Source: CAZGUH01 sp964529005 (GTDB lineage: Bacteria; Actinomycetota; Acidimicrobiia; Acidimicrobiales; Ilumatobacteraceae). Taken from it: a stretch of 27,343 nt of DNA. The notes beneath the pieces are model-generated. The model did no database searches, was not told the origin of the DNA, and saw nothing but the letters and a program-made list of their open reading frames with translations. The stretch spans positions 1-27,343 of the forward strand of contig CAZGUH010000048.1 in NCBI GenBank assembly GCA_964529005.1, given 5' to 3'. Positions within the stretch are counted from its first letter, which is position 1, and each line of letters starts with the position of its first letter. Of the stretch, positions 15,805 to 23,387 are shown piece after piece. A program made the translations under genes and the position numbers.

Positions 15805-17979
15805 GTGATCCGACTGGCTGATTTCTGCTATCGCAGGCGTCGCCTGGTGCTGCTGTCCTGGGTGGTCGCTCTGGTCGTGGTGTTCGCAGCGGGCGGGGCG
15901 CTGCCGGCCGAACACCGGGCGAGCTACGACACGCCGGGAGCGGATTCCACGACGGCGTACGACCTTCTGGGCGACCGCTTCCCCGAGCGCGGCGGTGACT
16001 CGATCAAGCTCGTGTTCTCGGGCGACCTCGGCAACGAGGCGGTGATCGCGCAGGCGACCAGGGTCATCGAAACGGCAGCGGCCCAGCCGCACGTCGAGTC
16101 GGTGTCCAGCCCGTTCACCACCGAGAGCACGGCGCAGATCGCGGACAGCGGCCGAATCGCATACGCCGAGGTGTTCTTCGACGTGCCGTTCGACGACCTG
16201 TTCAACGACGACGCCGACTACCAGAAGGATTTCCTCGACGCCATCGACCCCGGCGTGCGCGACGGCCTCCAGGTCGAGGTCACGACGTTCGTCGGCTCCA
16301 TCGAACCCGGCTCCGAGTTCATCGGTCTGATCTTCGCCGCGTTCGTGTTGCTGCTGGCGTTCGGCTCGGTGTTGGCGATGGGCCTGCCGATCGTCACCGC
16401 GTTGTTCGGTCTTGGCGTCGGCACCGTGCTGGGCGGCATCTTGTCGCGTGCGATCGAGACGCCGGACTGGGCCGCGACCGTGGCGTTGATGATGGGCCTC
16501 GGCACCGGCATCGACTACGCGCTCTTCATCGTCACCCGCTATCGGCACTCGCTGCGCCGCGGCCTGTCGCCGCGGGAGGCGACCGTCACGGCGATCGGCA
16601 CCGCTGGCCGTGCAGTCCTGTTCGCCGGCGCGACCGTCGTCATCTCGCTGCTGGGCATGCTGACGATGGGCCTGGGCTACCTCCACGGCGTCGCCGGTTC
16701 GGCGTCGCTCGCCGTGCTCGCGGTGATGGCCGCGTCGCTCACGTTGCTGCCCGCGATCTTCGGTTTCGTCGGCGCCAAGATCGACCGCTTCAAAGTGCCG
16801 TTCACCGGCCGCGAGTCGCACCAGGGCGACCGCGCGTTCTGGTTCCGGTGGAGCCGCGTCATCCAGCGCCGTCCGTGGACCTCGTTCATCGGCGCCGCTG
16901 TCCTCCTGCTGTTGTTCACCATCCCGCTCTTCTCGCTCCGTTTGGGCTTTCCCGACGACGGCAACAACCGCACGTCCGAGACCTCCCGCCAGGCCTACGA
17001 CCTGCTGACCGAGGGCTTCGGCCCGGGGTTCAACGGGCCGCTGCTGCTCGTCGCCGACCTCCAGGCCGCGACCGATCCCGACGCGGTGTTGGCCAGCCTG
17101 AGCGACACGGTCGAGGGCGTCGGCGGTGTGGACCGCGTCTCGGCGCCGGTCGTCAACGACGCTGGAGACACGGCGATCATCACCGTCTTCCCGACGACCA
17201 AGCCGCAGGACAAGGCGACCGAGGAGCTCGTCAACCGGCTCCGCGACGACGTCGTGCCGCAGGCGCTCGGCGACAGCGGAGCGTCCGTGCTCGTCGGCGG
17301 GTTCACCGCGATCTCCATCGACCAGAGCGAGTACATCAGCAATCGGCTGCCGCTGTTCATCGGCGCCGTGGTGCTGCTCTCGTTCATCCTGCTGACGACG
17401 GTGTTCCGCTCACCGCTCGTCGCGCTGAAGGCAGGGATCATGAACCTGCTTTCGATCGCCGCGGCCTACGGCGTGATGGGCTACGCGGTGCAAGGCAACT
17501 GGTTCGGTGACCTGCTGGGCATCCCCGAAACGCCGGTGCCGGCGTTCATCCCGATGATCAACTTCGCCATCCTGTTCGGCCTCTCGATGGACTACGAGGT
17601 GTTCCTCCTCAGCCGCATCCGCGAGGAGTACGTCCGCACCGGCGACAACCGCGCCGCGGTGGCCGACGGGCTGGCGGTGACAGCGCGCGTCATCACCGCC
17701 GCCGCAGCGATCATGGTGTTCGTCTTCGGCGTGTTCATCCTCGACCCGAACGTGTTCATCAAACAGATCGGCCTCGGTCTCACGGCCGCGGTGCTGATCG
17801 ACGCCACCGTCGTCCGCACCGTTCTCGTGCCGGCGACGATGGAGCTGCTCGGCGACGCCAACTGGTGGATCCCGCGCTGGCTCGACCGGGTGCTGCCGGA
17901 GATCCACATCGAAGGCGAGAGAGCGGTGGAGGCGGAGCTCGCCACGTTGCTCGCCGACGAGCGCGTGCCCGCGCCGTGA
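15805..17979 (+). CDS. MMPL/RND-family transporter
   Basis: This 724-residue transporter belongs to the MMPL branch of the RND superfamily, which uses the proton gradient to export lipids, siderophores or drugs. It shows the expected duplication: one N-terminal helix (A-L-V-V-V-F-A-A-G-G-A-L), a periplasmic domain, five helices, then the same order again. The proton-relay motifs are G-T-G-I-D-Y-A-L-F (Asp237-Tyr238) in helix 4 and L-S-M-D-Y-E-V-F (Asp596-Tyr597) in helix 10. The length is close to the short MMPL class. The frame is open well upstream inside the preceding gene, but GTG 15805, with the poly-G ribosome binding site, begins the typical R-L-A-D-F-C-Y-R-R-R-R start. It closes the export block. 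Confidence 0.94.
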   Translation: MIRLADFCYRRRRLVLLSWVVALVVVFAAGGALPAEHRASYDTPGADSTTAYDLLGDRFPERGGDSIKLVFSGDLGNEAVIAQATRVIETAAAQPHVESVSSPFTTESTAQIADSGRIAYAEVFFDVPFDDLFNDDADYQKDFLDAIDPGVRDGLQVEVTTFVGSIEPGSEFIGLIFAAFVLLLAFGSVLAMGLPIVTALFGLGVGTVLGGILSRAIETPDWAATVALMMGLGTGIDYALFIVTRYRHSLRRGLSPREATVTAIGTAGRAVLFAGATVVISLLGMLTMGLGYLHGVAGSASLAVLAVMAASLTLLPAIFGFVGAKIDRFKVPFTGRESHQGDRAFWFRWSRVIQRRPWTSFIGAAVLLLLFTIPLFSLRLGFPDDGNNRTSETSRQAYDLLTEGFGPGFNGPLLLVADLQAATDPDAVLASLSDTVEGVGGVDRVSAPVVNDAGDTAIITVFPTTKPQDKATEELVNRLRDDVVPQALGDSGASVLVGGFTAISIDQSEYISNRLPLFIGAVVLLSFILLTTVFRSPLVALKAGIMNLLSIAAAYGVMGYAVQGNWFGDLLGIPETPVPAFIPMINFAILFGLSMDYEVFLLSRIREEYVRTGDNRAAVADGLAVTARVITAAAAIMVFVFGVFILDPNVFIKQIGLGLTAAVLIDATVVRTVLVPATMELLGDANWWIPRWLDRVLPEIHIEGERAVEAELATLLADERVPAP

Positions 17980-18009
17980 CGATCCAGCGAGTGCGCGGCC
18001 GAGCGGTGC

Positions 18010-18879
18010 TCAGCCGTGGCACATGCAGTTGCCGCGCGCGTAGAGGCCCAGCCGGTGCGCGATGTTCTTCGACCACTCGGGCAGCGCCCACGGCGCCGCA
18101 TGGCGCAGCGTGCCGAAGAACGTCGACACGCTGACGCTGGGCGTCTCGGAGATGACGAAGTGCCACCAGCGCGGCGGAATGAACAGCGCGTCGCCTTCGT
18201 CGAGGTGGGCGACGAGGGGCGTGGCGTCGCGCAGGCGCGGGAAGCGGTCGAAGTCGAGCTTCTGAAGGTCGACCGCGCTGTACCAGCACCCGAACTCGTA
18301 CTTGTCCGACTTGTACATGTCGGTGCCCCGTGGGAACAGCACGAAGCTCTTGCGTCCACGGATCTGGGCGAAGATGTTCGGGAAGATGTTGTCGGTGTGC
18401 AGACCGGTGATCGTGCCGGCCGGGCCGATCCACGTCGCCGGGAACTTGAACGAGCGGCGGCCGAACAAGCGCTCCAGCGGGATGTCGGCTCGCAGCTCCG
18501 GCACCTGCTTGAGCAGCCAGCTGTAGGACACGTAGGTCTGGTCGTAGCCGCCGGTGATGGTGCCGTCGTCGGCGACGAGCGAGCGGATGTACTCACCGAG
18601 GTCGCGGTCCTCACGCACGGTCTGGTACTGCTCGATGATCGAGCGCGTCACGCTGACCGAGACTCCCGCGCCCTTCGCCGCGAGGTCGTCCCACGTCCAC
18701 TTCTGCGTTGCCTGCCAGTCGGCCGCCAGCCCGCGCAGGAGCAGCGGCCGACGGTGCGGCACGAGCTCGAGCAGCGTCTTCCCGGGGCGCAGGGGCTCGG
18801 TGCGCTCGTCGACCGCGCCGTGCGAGGGGAAGCGCGCCGCGATCGCGTCCACGTCGACGGCGACTCGTTGTGTGGTCAT
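18010..18879 (-). CDS. cupin-8/JmjC-type Fe(II)/2-oxoglutarate oxygenase-like protein
   Basis: This 289-residue protein resembles factor-inhibiting-HIF-like JmjC hydroxylases, which hydroxylate proteins or small molecules. The iron triad is visible as His161 and Asp163 in G-L-H-T-D-N-I-F, plus His240 in P-R-W-W-H-F-V. R-R-P-L-L-L-R-G-L near residue 45 is the usual cupin-8 entry motif. The 2-oxoglutarate-binding lysine may lie in R-K-S-F-V-L-F-P near 178. The C-terminus finishes in G-N-C-M-C-H-G, a possible extra metal or redox site. GGAG precedes ATG 18879 by six bases on the minus strand. It converges on the MMPL gene with a 30-base gap and is divergent from the channel gene. Substrate unknown. 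Confidence 0.85.
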   Translation of the reverse strand: MTTQRVAVDVDAIAARFPSHGAVDERTEPLRPGKTLLELVPHRRPLLLRGLAADWQATQKWTWDDLAAKGAGVSVSVTRSIIEQYQTVREDRDLGEYIRSLVADDGTITGGYDQTYVSYSWLLKQVPELRADIPLERLFGRRSFKFPATWIGPAGTITGLHTDNIFPNIFAQIRGRKSFVLFPRGTDMYKSDKYEFGCWYSAVDLQKLDFDRFPRLRDATPLVAHLDEGDALFIPPRWWHFVISETPSVSVSTFFGTLRHAAPWALPEWSKNIAHRLGLYARGNCMCHG

Positions 18880-18975
18880 GGCGGCTCCGGATCGGGGATG
18901 CGGTCCAGCCTCTGGATCTCGTCAAGGGCCCGCGCTCGGTGAGCATAGGTCGCTGCCCGTCGGCGACACACGTCC

Positions 18976-18981
18976 TATCGT
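18976..18981 (+). promoter_or_regulatory. -10 box for a leaderless potassium-channel mRNA
   Basis: TATCGT lies 6 bases before GTG 18988. No ribosome binding site is seen, and a transcript starting at the GTG would be leaderless. No convincing -35 is present at 16-18 bases. Confidence 0.4.
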
Positions 18982-18987
18982 GCTCCG

Positions 18988-20016
18988 GTGGCCGCCACGC
19001 CGGGAAGCCCCCCACCGCAGGTCGTCTTCCCTGCCGCTGGCGCCAACCCCCTGCGTGCGCTCGCTCGGCGCGTGGCGATCGCAATCGGGCTGTTGCTCGC
19101 TGTCGCGCTGGTGACCTGGCTCGGCCGGGGCGGATACCGCGACGCCGACGGCGATCCGGTCTCCGCCCTCGACGCGCTCTACTACGCCAGCGTCAGCGTC
19201 ACGACGACGGGCTACGGCGACATCACGCCGATCACCCCCGCCGCACGGGCGTGGACGGCGCTCGTCGTCACACCGGCACGGATCCTGTTCCTCATCGTGC
19301 TGGTGGGCACGACGATCGAGGTGCTCACAGAACGGTTTCGCAAGGCAGTCGCGATCTCACGTTGGAGGAAGCGCGTGACGGACCACGTCATCGTCGTCGG
19401 CTACGGCACCAAAGGACGCGGCGCGATCCAGTCGATGCTCGACGGGGGAGCGGTGGCGCCGTCCGGCGTCGTCGTCATCGACGTCTCCGAGCGCGCACTC
19501 GACGAAGCGACGCACGCCGGGCTCGTCGGGGTGTTCGGCGACGCGACCCGCACGACGGTGCTCCGTCAGGCTCGCATCGAGGAGGCCAGCGCGATCATCG
19601 TGACGAGCAACCGCGATGACACCGCGACGCTGGTGACGCTGTCGGCCCGCGAGCTGAATCCCCGCGCCGTCATCGCCGCGTCGGTCCGCGAGTCCGAGAA
19701 CGCGCATCTCCTCCGGCAGTCGGGCGCCAACGTCGTCATCGTCTCCTCGGAGGCCGCCGGCAGGGTTCTCGGCCTGGCGATCCGTGAGCCGGCCGCGGTG
19801 TCGGTCCTCGAGGACCTGCTCGTCGCCGGGCGCGGTCTCCAGCTGAGCGAGCGAGCGGTCACGACCTCCGAGATCGGCGGCCCGCCGCGCTTGCAGGACG
19901 GCCACCTGCCGGTGGCGATCGTCCGTGACGGCGTCCGTCTGGGCTTCGACGATGAGCGCTTCGCCCGCGCCGAGCTCGGCGACATCGTGGTCAGCGTGTA
20001 CACCGAGAGGGACTGA
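18988..20016 (+). CDS. two-helix potassium channel with RCK (TrkA-N/C) domain
   Basis: This 342-residue ion channel of the MthK/Kch type comprises a helix at about 26-45, a pore helix, the selectivity filter T-T-G-Y-G-D (73-78; the canonical Val is Thr here), and a second helix at about 86-112. A cytoplasmic RCK domain starts near 133 with V-I-V-V-G-Y-G-T-K-G-R-G, a Rossmann NAD-type nucleotide-binding loop; the RCK-C part occupies the last 100 residues. It would gate potassium flow in response to a bound ligand or ion. GTG 18988 is the first start in frame with no ribosome binding site, consistent with leaderless initiation. The gene is divergent from the JmjC gene across 108 bases. Confidence 0.92.
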   Translation: MAATPGSPPPQVVFPAAGANPLRALARRVAIAIGLLLAVALVTWLGRGGYRDADGDPVSALDALYYASVSVTTTGYGDITPITPAARAWTALVVTPARILFLIVLVGTTIEVLTERFRKAVAISRWRKRVTDHVIVVGYGTKGRGAIQSMLDGGAVAPSGVVVIDVSERALDEATHAGLVGVFGDATRTTVLRQARIEEASAIIVTSNRDDTATLVTLSARELNPRAVIAASVRESENAHLLRQSGANVVIVSSEAAGRVLGLAIREPAAVSVLEDLLVAGRGLQLSERAVTTSEIGGPPRLQDGHLPVAIVRDGVRLGFDDERFARAELGDIVVSVYTERD

Positions 20017-20023
20017 CCCCCGG

Positions 20024-20042
20024 CGTCGCTTTCGCCGCGACG
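20024..20042 (+). terminator. hairpin after the potassium-channel gene
   Basis: CGTCGC-TTTCGCC-GCGACG forms a 6-bp perfect stem starting 7 bases after the channel stop codon. There is no T-run, so termination is uncertain. Confidence 0.3.
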
Positions 20043-20070
20043 ACGATCGGGCCGCCCGCCCGGCGGGTAC

Positions 20071-21282
20071 GTGCGTGCGGTGAAGCCGCTGCGCATCGCT
20101 CTGGTCGTCATCGCGCTCTCGGTCGTCTGGTCAGCTCGGGCCACTGCTGCGCCGGTCGATCTCGACGACGTCGCCGCCGCGCTGCGCTCGGACCCCATCC
20201 ACGTCGACCCCGGCGCAGAGCGCGCGCTCGGCGCCGAGGAGGTCGACGATCTTCGTGCGGCGGTCCGCGACGCCGGCACGCCGATCTACGTCGCCGTCCT
20301 GCCCGACCGCGCGGCGGACGCCGCGGGCGGTGATCCCTCCGAGGTCGCCCGCCAACTCGCCGAGCGCGTCGGCCAGCCCGGCACCTACGCCGTCGTTGTC
20401 GGCGACAGCTTCCGTGCCGGGAGCAGCGAGCTGCCGGCTGGCGACGCAGCGGAGCTCGCCCGCGCGGCGCTGGAGCAGGAAGGCGACGACACGGCCGCCG
20501 TGCTGCGACGCTTCGTCGACGCCGTGGGCACTGCCGCCGAGGACCGCGGCGACGTGACAGGCGGCGCCGGCGATGGTGGACGCGGCGGAGAGGGCGCCGG
20601 GTGGTTCGTCCCGGTGGTGGCGGTGCTCGCTGTCGGCGGCGGCGCCCTGGCTCTCGGGCGTGCTCGGCGTCGCCGGCGCGAGGCGGTGGCCGAGCAGGCT
20701 CGGGCCGACGCCGCCGACCGGCAGATGCTGCGCGCAGAACTGTCGGTGCTCGCCGACGACGTCCTGCGACTGGAGGAGCAGGTGCGCCTCCATCCCGCCG
20801 CCCGCGGTGACTTCGACGCTGCCGTCAGCCGCTTCCGCGCGGCGAATGCCGCGCTGGACTACGCCGACGAAGCGGTCGACCTGGTGCGCGTCAGCAGGGT
20901 GGTGGACGAGGCCCGGTACCTGATGGATCGTGCCCGGGCGATCGTCGACGGGCACGATCCGCCTCCGCCGCCCGACACGTTGCGACGCCCGGGACGTCAT
21001 GGAGAGCCGGCGGTCGACCTCGACGACGATCGACGGCCGGTGTACGTCGGCTACCCCGGTGCCTTCGGCGGGGGGTGGTTCGGGGGCGCGGGGAGCCTGT
21101 TCGGCGGGCTCCTGCTCGGCTCCGCGCTCTTCGGCCCCTTCGGTTGGGGCGGTTGGGGTCACACGACGATCATCAACCAGGGCGGTGACGGCGGCGGTTT
21201 CGGTGGCGGTGACTTCGGCGGCGACGTTGGCGACTTCGGCGGCGGTGACTTCGGTGGTGACTTCGGAGGCGGCGACTTCTGA
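20071..21282 (+). CDS. TPM/DUF6676-like membrane protein with Gly-Asp-Phe-rich tail
   Basis: This 403-residue envelope protein has a signal peptide or anchor at residues 1-27 (A-R-A-T-A-A-P). An extracytoplasmic domain beginning L-D-D-V-A-A-A-L-R-S-D-P-I-H-V-D follows; it resembles actinobacterial DUF6676/TPM-type modules. A membrane helix lies near 177-195, then a charged helical cytoplasmic stretch (about 200-290) with several D-D-V-L-R-L-E-E-like coiled-coil turns. The end is Gly-rich, with a hydrophobic G-G-W-F-G-G segment and then G-G-G-D-F-G-G-D-type repeats. GTG 20071 and GTG 20080 are both possible starts and neither has a clear ribosome binding site. Function unknown; TPM proteins are usually linked to envelope or photosystem maintenance. 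Confidence 0.75.
   Translation: MRAVKPLRIALVVIALSVVWSARATAAPVDLDDVAAALRSDPIHVDPGAERALGAEEVDDLRAAVRDAGTPIYVAVLPDRAADAAGGDPSEVARQLAERVGQPGTYAVVVGDSFRAGSSELPAGDAAELARAALEQEGDDTAAVLRRFVDAVGTAAEDRGDVTGGAGDGGRGGEGAGWFVPVVAVLAVGGGALALGRARRRRREAVAEQARADAADRQMLRAELSVLADDVLRLEEQVRLHPAARGDFDAAVSRFRAANAALDYADEAVDLVRVSRVVDEARYLMDRARAIVDGHDPPPPPDTLRRPGRHGEPAVDLDDDRRPVYVGYPGAFGGGWFGGAGSLFGGLLLGSALFGPFGWGGWGHTTIINQGGDGGGFGGGDFGGDVGDFGGGDFGGDFGGGDF
21195..21281 (+). repeat. GGDFGG-type coding repeat
   Basis: The last 30 codons of the membrane protein cycle through Gly-Gly-Asp-Phe-Gly-Gly units, with near-identical DNA words such as GGCGGTGACTTCGG. This is a tandem repeat able to expand or contract. Confidence 0.6.
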
Positions 21283-21316
21283 GCGTTCCAGCACGCCCGT
21301 TGAACAGCTCGTGCGA

Positions 21317-21745
21317 TCAGCGTGCCATCGCGGGGTGTCCGACCACGTGCGTCACGGGCAACGCGACGTTGCGCTGGATCCGGGTCGGAGCATCCATGCG
21401 CAACCATCGTGAGATCGCGTGCGGCAGCGTGGAGACGATGACGCCGTCGTATGCCTCCACGCCGTCGCGCCGGAGAACCGCATTGACAGCGTCAACAGGG
21501 CTCGCGTCACCGACTTCGCCCGTCACCGCCAGCCCTTCGGCGAGGAAGCGCAACCGGGCATCTTCGAGACGCCGCCGAGCTTCCGCTCTGACCTGGCCTT
21601 CGGTCCATGTGAGACCGCTGCCGCCGTGGTTCTCCGGCACGAGCAGGTGGAACGTGCAGGCGCCGTGGGCCAGGCGCCCGCGGAGCTCGTCGAGCAGCTC
21701 CGGGCTGTCCAGCGTCTGATGGGCCACCACGAGATACCGATGCAT
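21317..21745 (-). CDS. small UspA-like protein
   Basis: This 142-residue protein has an alternating strand-helix pattern. It begins H-R-Y-L-V-V-A-H-Q-T-L and holds C-T-F-H-L-L-V-P in the second strand and D-G-V-I-V-S-T-L-P-H near the C-terminus, then S-R-W-L-R-M-D-A-P. This is the layout of the universal-stress-protein-like domains common in Actinobacteria. No ATP-binding G-x2-G-x9-G loop is evident, so nucleotide binding is doubtful. The start at 21745 has a good ribosome binding site (GGGAGGA on the minus strand). It follows the DUF2254 gene on the same strand after 116 bases and converges on the TPM-like gene with a 34-base gap. Role unknown, possibly stress-related. Confidence 0.8.
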   Translation of the reverse strand: MHRYLVVAHQTLDSPELLDELRGRLAHGACTFHLLVPENHGGSGLTWTEGQVRAEARRRLEDARLRFLAEGLAVTGEVGDASPVDAVNAVLRRDGVEAYDGVIVSTLPHAISRWLRMDAPTRIQRNVALPVTHVVGHPAMAR

Positions 21746-21861
21746 TGGTCCTCCCTTCGTGGCGAGCGGTGATCCCTGATCGGGGCCTTCCAGCGTACGC
21801 GCATGCCAGCGGGACTGCTCACCGGCGACCTCGTTGGGGCCGCCGCCGTGCTTGCCGACCT

Positions 21862-23190
21862 TCAGTGCTGGCGTGAATGGCCGTCGACGCCGACGCCGAT
21901 GCCTTGACCGTCGGGCTGGATGGCGATCGTGTGGTCGGCGTCCGCGCGTGGAAGGTCGGAGGCGGCCGCGCGGAGCAGCCGCAGCTGCTCTTGCAAAGGA
22001 CCGCGGCGCTGCGGCGGAGCCACGGCCACCAGGTCTTCGAGCGCGGCCGCGAGGCGCCGGGTCACTTGGGGCGACTCGGCTCCGGCGAGGCGGATCTCGT
22101 CGAACGCCAGGTGGACGTACGCCTCCCACGTCATGACAGGCGCCGTGACGCGCAGTGCCCCCGCGGCGTCGGCGTGGCGCCCGTCGGGGATGAGCCGTTC
22201 GCACAGGTGGCGCAGGCCATCGTGCAGACGATCGATCGCCTGTACCGCCGTCGTCGGATCGAGGAACGGCGAATCGCTGACCGAACGCTCTGCCATGTCG
22301 ACCAACAGCCGGATCCCGTAGGCGACGTCGTGCTCGAGCGTGCGCTCGAGCTTCGTCGTGATCGCTCGGGCCACAGCGTCACTGTCGACGCCGGCCGCGT
22401 CACCCTCGATGCGCACCAGCGGCGCGCCGGCCGGCACGAACTCGCCGAGGGCGGGGACGACGTGGAGGACACAGTCGGCGCGGTGGGCGACGTCGACGAG
22501 GCGCTCGATGTCGACGTGCGTGACGACGCCGGAGTCGGGGGCACACACCACCTGCGGATCGGGGGGCCGCTCCTCCAGCAGGTCGGGGTACGTGCGGTCG
22601 AGCAGCTTGCGGGTGTCATCGCCGACCAGTTCGATCAATGCCGCGACCCGCAACGACCGACCAATGTGATGCACGTACAGCACCAGCATGGCGATGCTGG
22701 TCAGCACGAGCACATAACTGACGACGATCGCCAGGCCGGGGACGCGCTCGTCCTCGTCGAACCCCACTTCGCGCATCGCGACCATCGCGTGGGCGAAGGT
22801 GGCGACGAACAGGCCGATCGCCAGCTGGCTCGGTTTGTCACGCAGGAACGTCTGGACGATGCGCGGCGAGAACTGCCCCATGGCCAGTTGGACGACCACC
22901 ATCGTGATGGTCAACACGAGAGCGGTGAGCGAAACCATCGACGCGGCGATCGTCGTGAAGATGCCGATGGCCGCGTCGGGTCCTCCCGTGAGCCACATCG
23001 GCACCAGTTCGAAATCCAGCATTCGGTCGATGGCCAGTGTGCCCGCCGACAAGACGAGGCCGGCCAGCACGCACATCACCGGCACGAACCACAGGCTCGA
23101 CCGCACGCTCGTGGTGCTTGCCGACGACGTCACGCTGCGTCGTGTACCCCGACGCACCGCCCGCCAGCCGGTCCGCGTCAGCAGCGTCAT
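21862..23190 (-). CDS. DUF2254 membrane protein
   Basis: This roughly 442-residue protein has four hydrophobic segments in its N-terminal 170 residues: W-F-V-P-V-M-C-V-L-A-G, the segment leading into the S-L-T-A-L-V-L-T-I-T stretch, L-A-I-G-L-F-V-A-T-F and V-S-Y-V-L-V-L-T-S. A soluble C-terminal domain of about 270 residues follows. The Q-F-S-P-R-I-V-Q-T-F-L-R-D motif after the second helix and V-H-H-I-G-R-S after the last are hallmarks of DUF2254. The family's biochemical role is unknown. A GTG at 23217 would add nine residues; ATG 23190 has a slightly better upstream purine stretch, but the choice is uncertain. It is probably cotranscribed with the UspA-like gene. Confidence 0.88.
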   Translation of the reverse strand: MTLLTRTGWRAVRRGTRRSVTSSASTTSVRSSLWFVPVMCVLAGLVLSAGTLAIDRMLDFELVPMWLTGGPDAAIGIFTTIAASMVSLTALVLTITMVVVQLAMGQFSPRIVQTFLRDKPSQLAIGLFVATFAHAMVAMREVGFDEDERVPGLAIVVSYVLVLTSIAMLVLYVHHIGRSLRVAALIELVGDDTRKLLDRTYPDLLEERPPDPQVVCAPDSGVVTHVDIERLVDVAHRADCVLHVVPALGEFVPAGAPLVRIEGDAAGVDSDAVARAITTKLERTLEHDVAYGIRLLVDMAERSVSDSPFLDPTTAVQAIDRLHDGLRHLCERLIPDGRHADAAGALRVTAPVMTWEAYVHLAFDEIRLAGAESPQVTRRLAAALEDLVAVAPPQRRGPLQEQLRLLRAAASDLPRADADHTIAIQPDGQGIGVGVDGHSRQH

Positions 23191-23350
23191 GCACCCGTTC
23201 TCGGGCGTCAACGTCACAGCGGTCGTCCGGCGGCTGCCGTCCGTGTGCGTCTTCGTGCGCCGTGCGACCGTCGTCGACGCGCGGAATCAGGTCGCTCGCA
23301 CGCGCTCAGTGAGGTGTCACCGATCTTCTTGCCGCATCCGTTTCGCCTGC

Positions 23351-23379
23351 TCGACAGCCGATTTTTGCTGATCTACCCT
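23351..23379 (+). promoter_or_regulatory. leaderless promoter of the lipoprotein gene
   Basis: TCGACA (23351-23356), a 17-base spacer and TACCCT (23374-23379) match the sigma-70 pattern. ATG 23388 lies 8 bases after the -10 box, so transcription would start at or next to the start codon. Confidence 0.6.
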
Positions 23380-23387
23380 CCGCCGCC

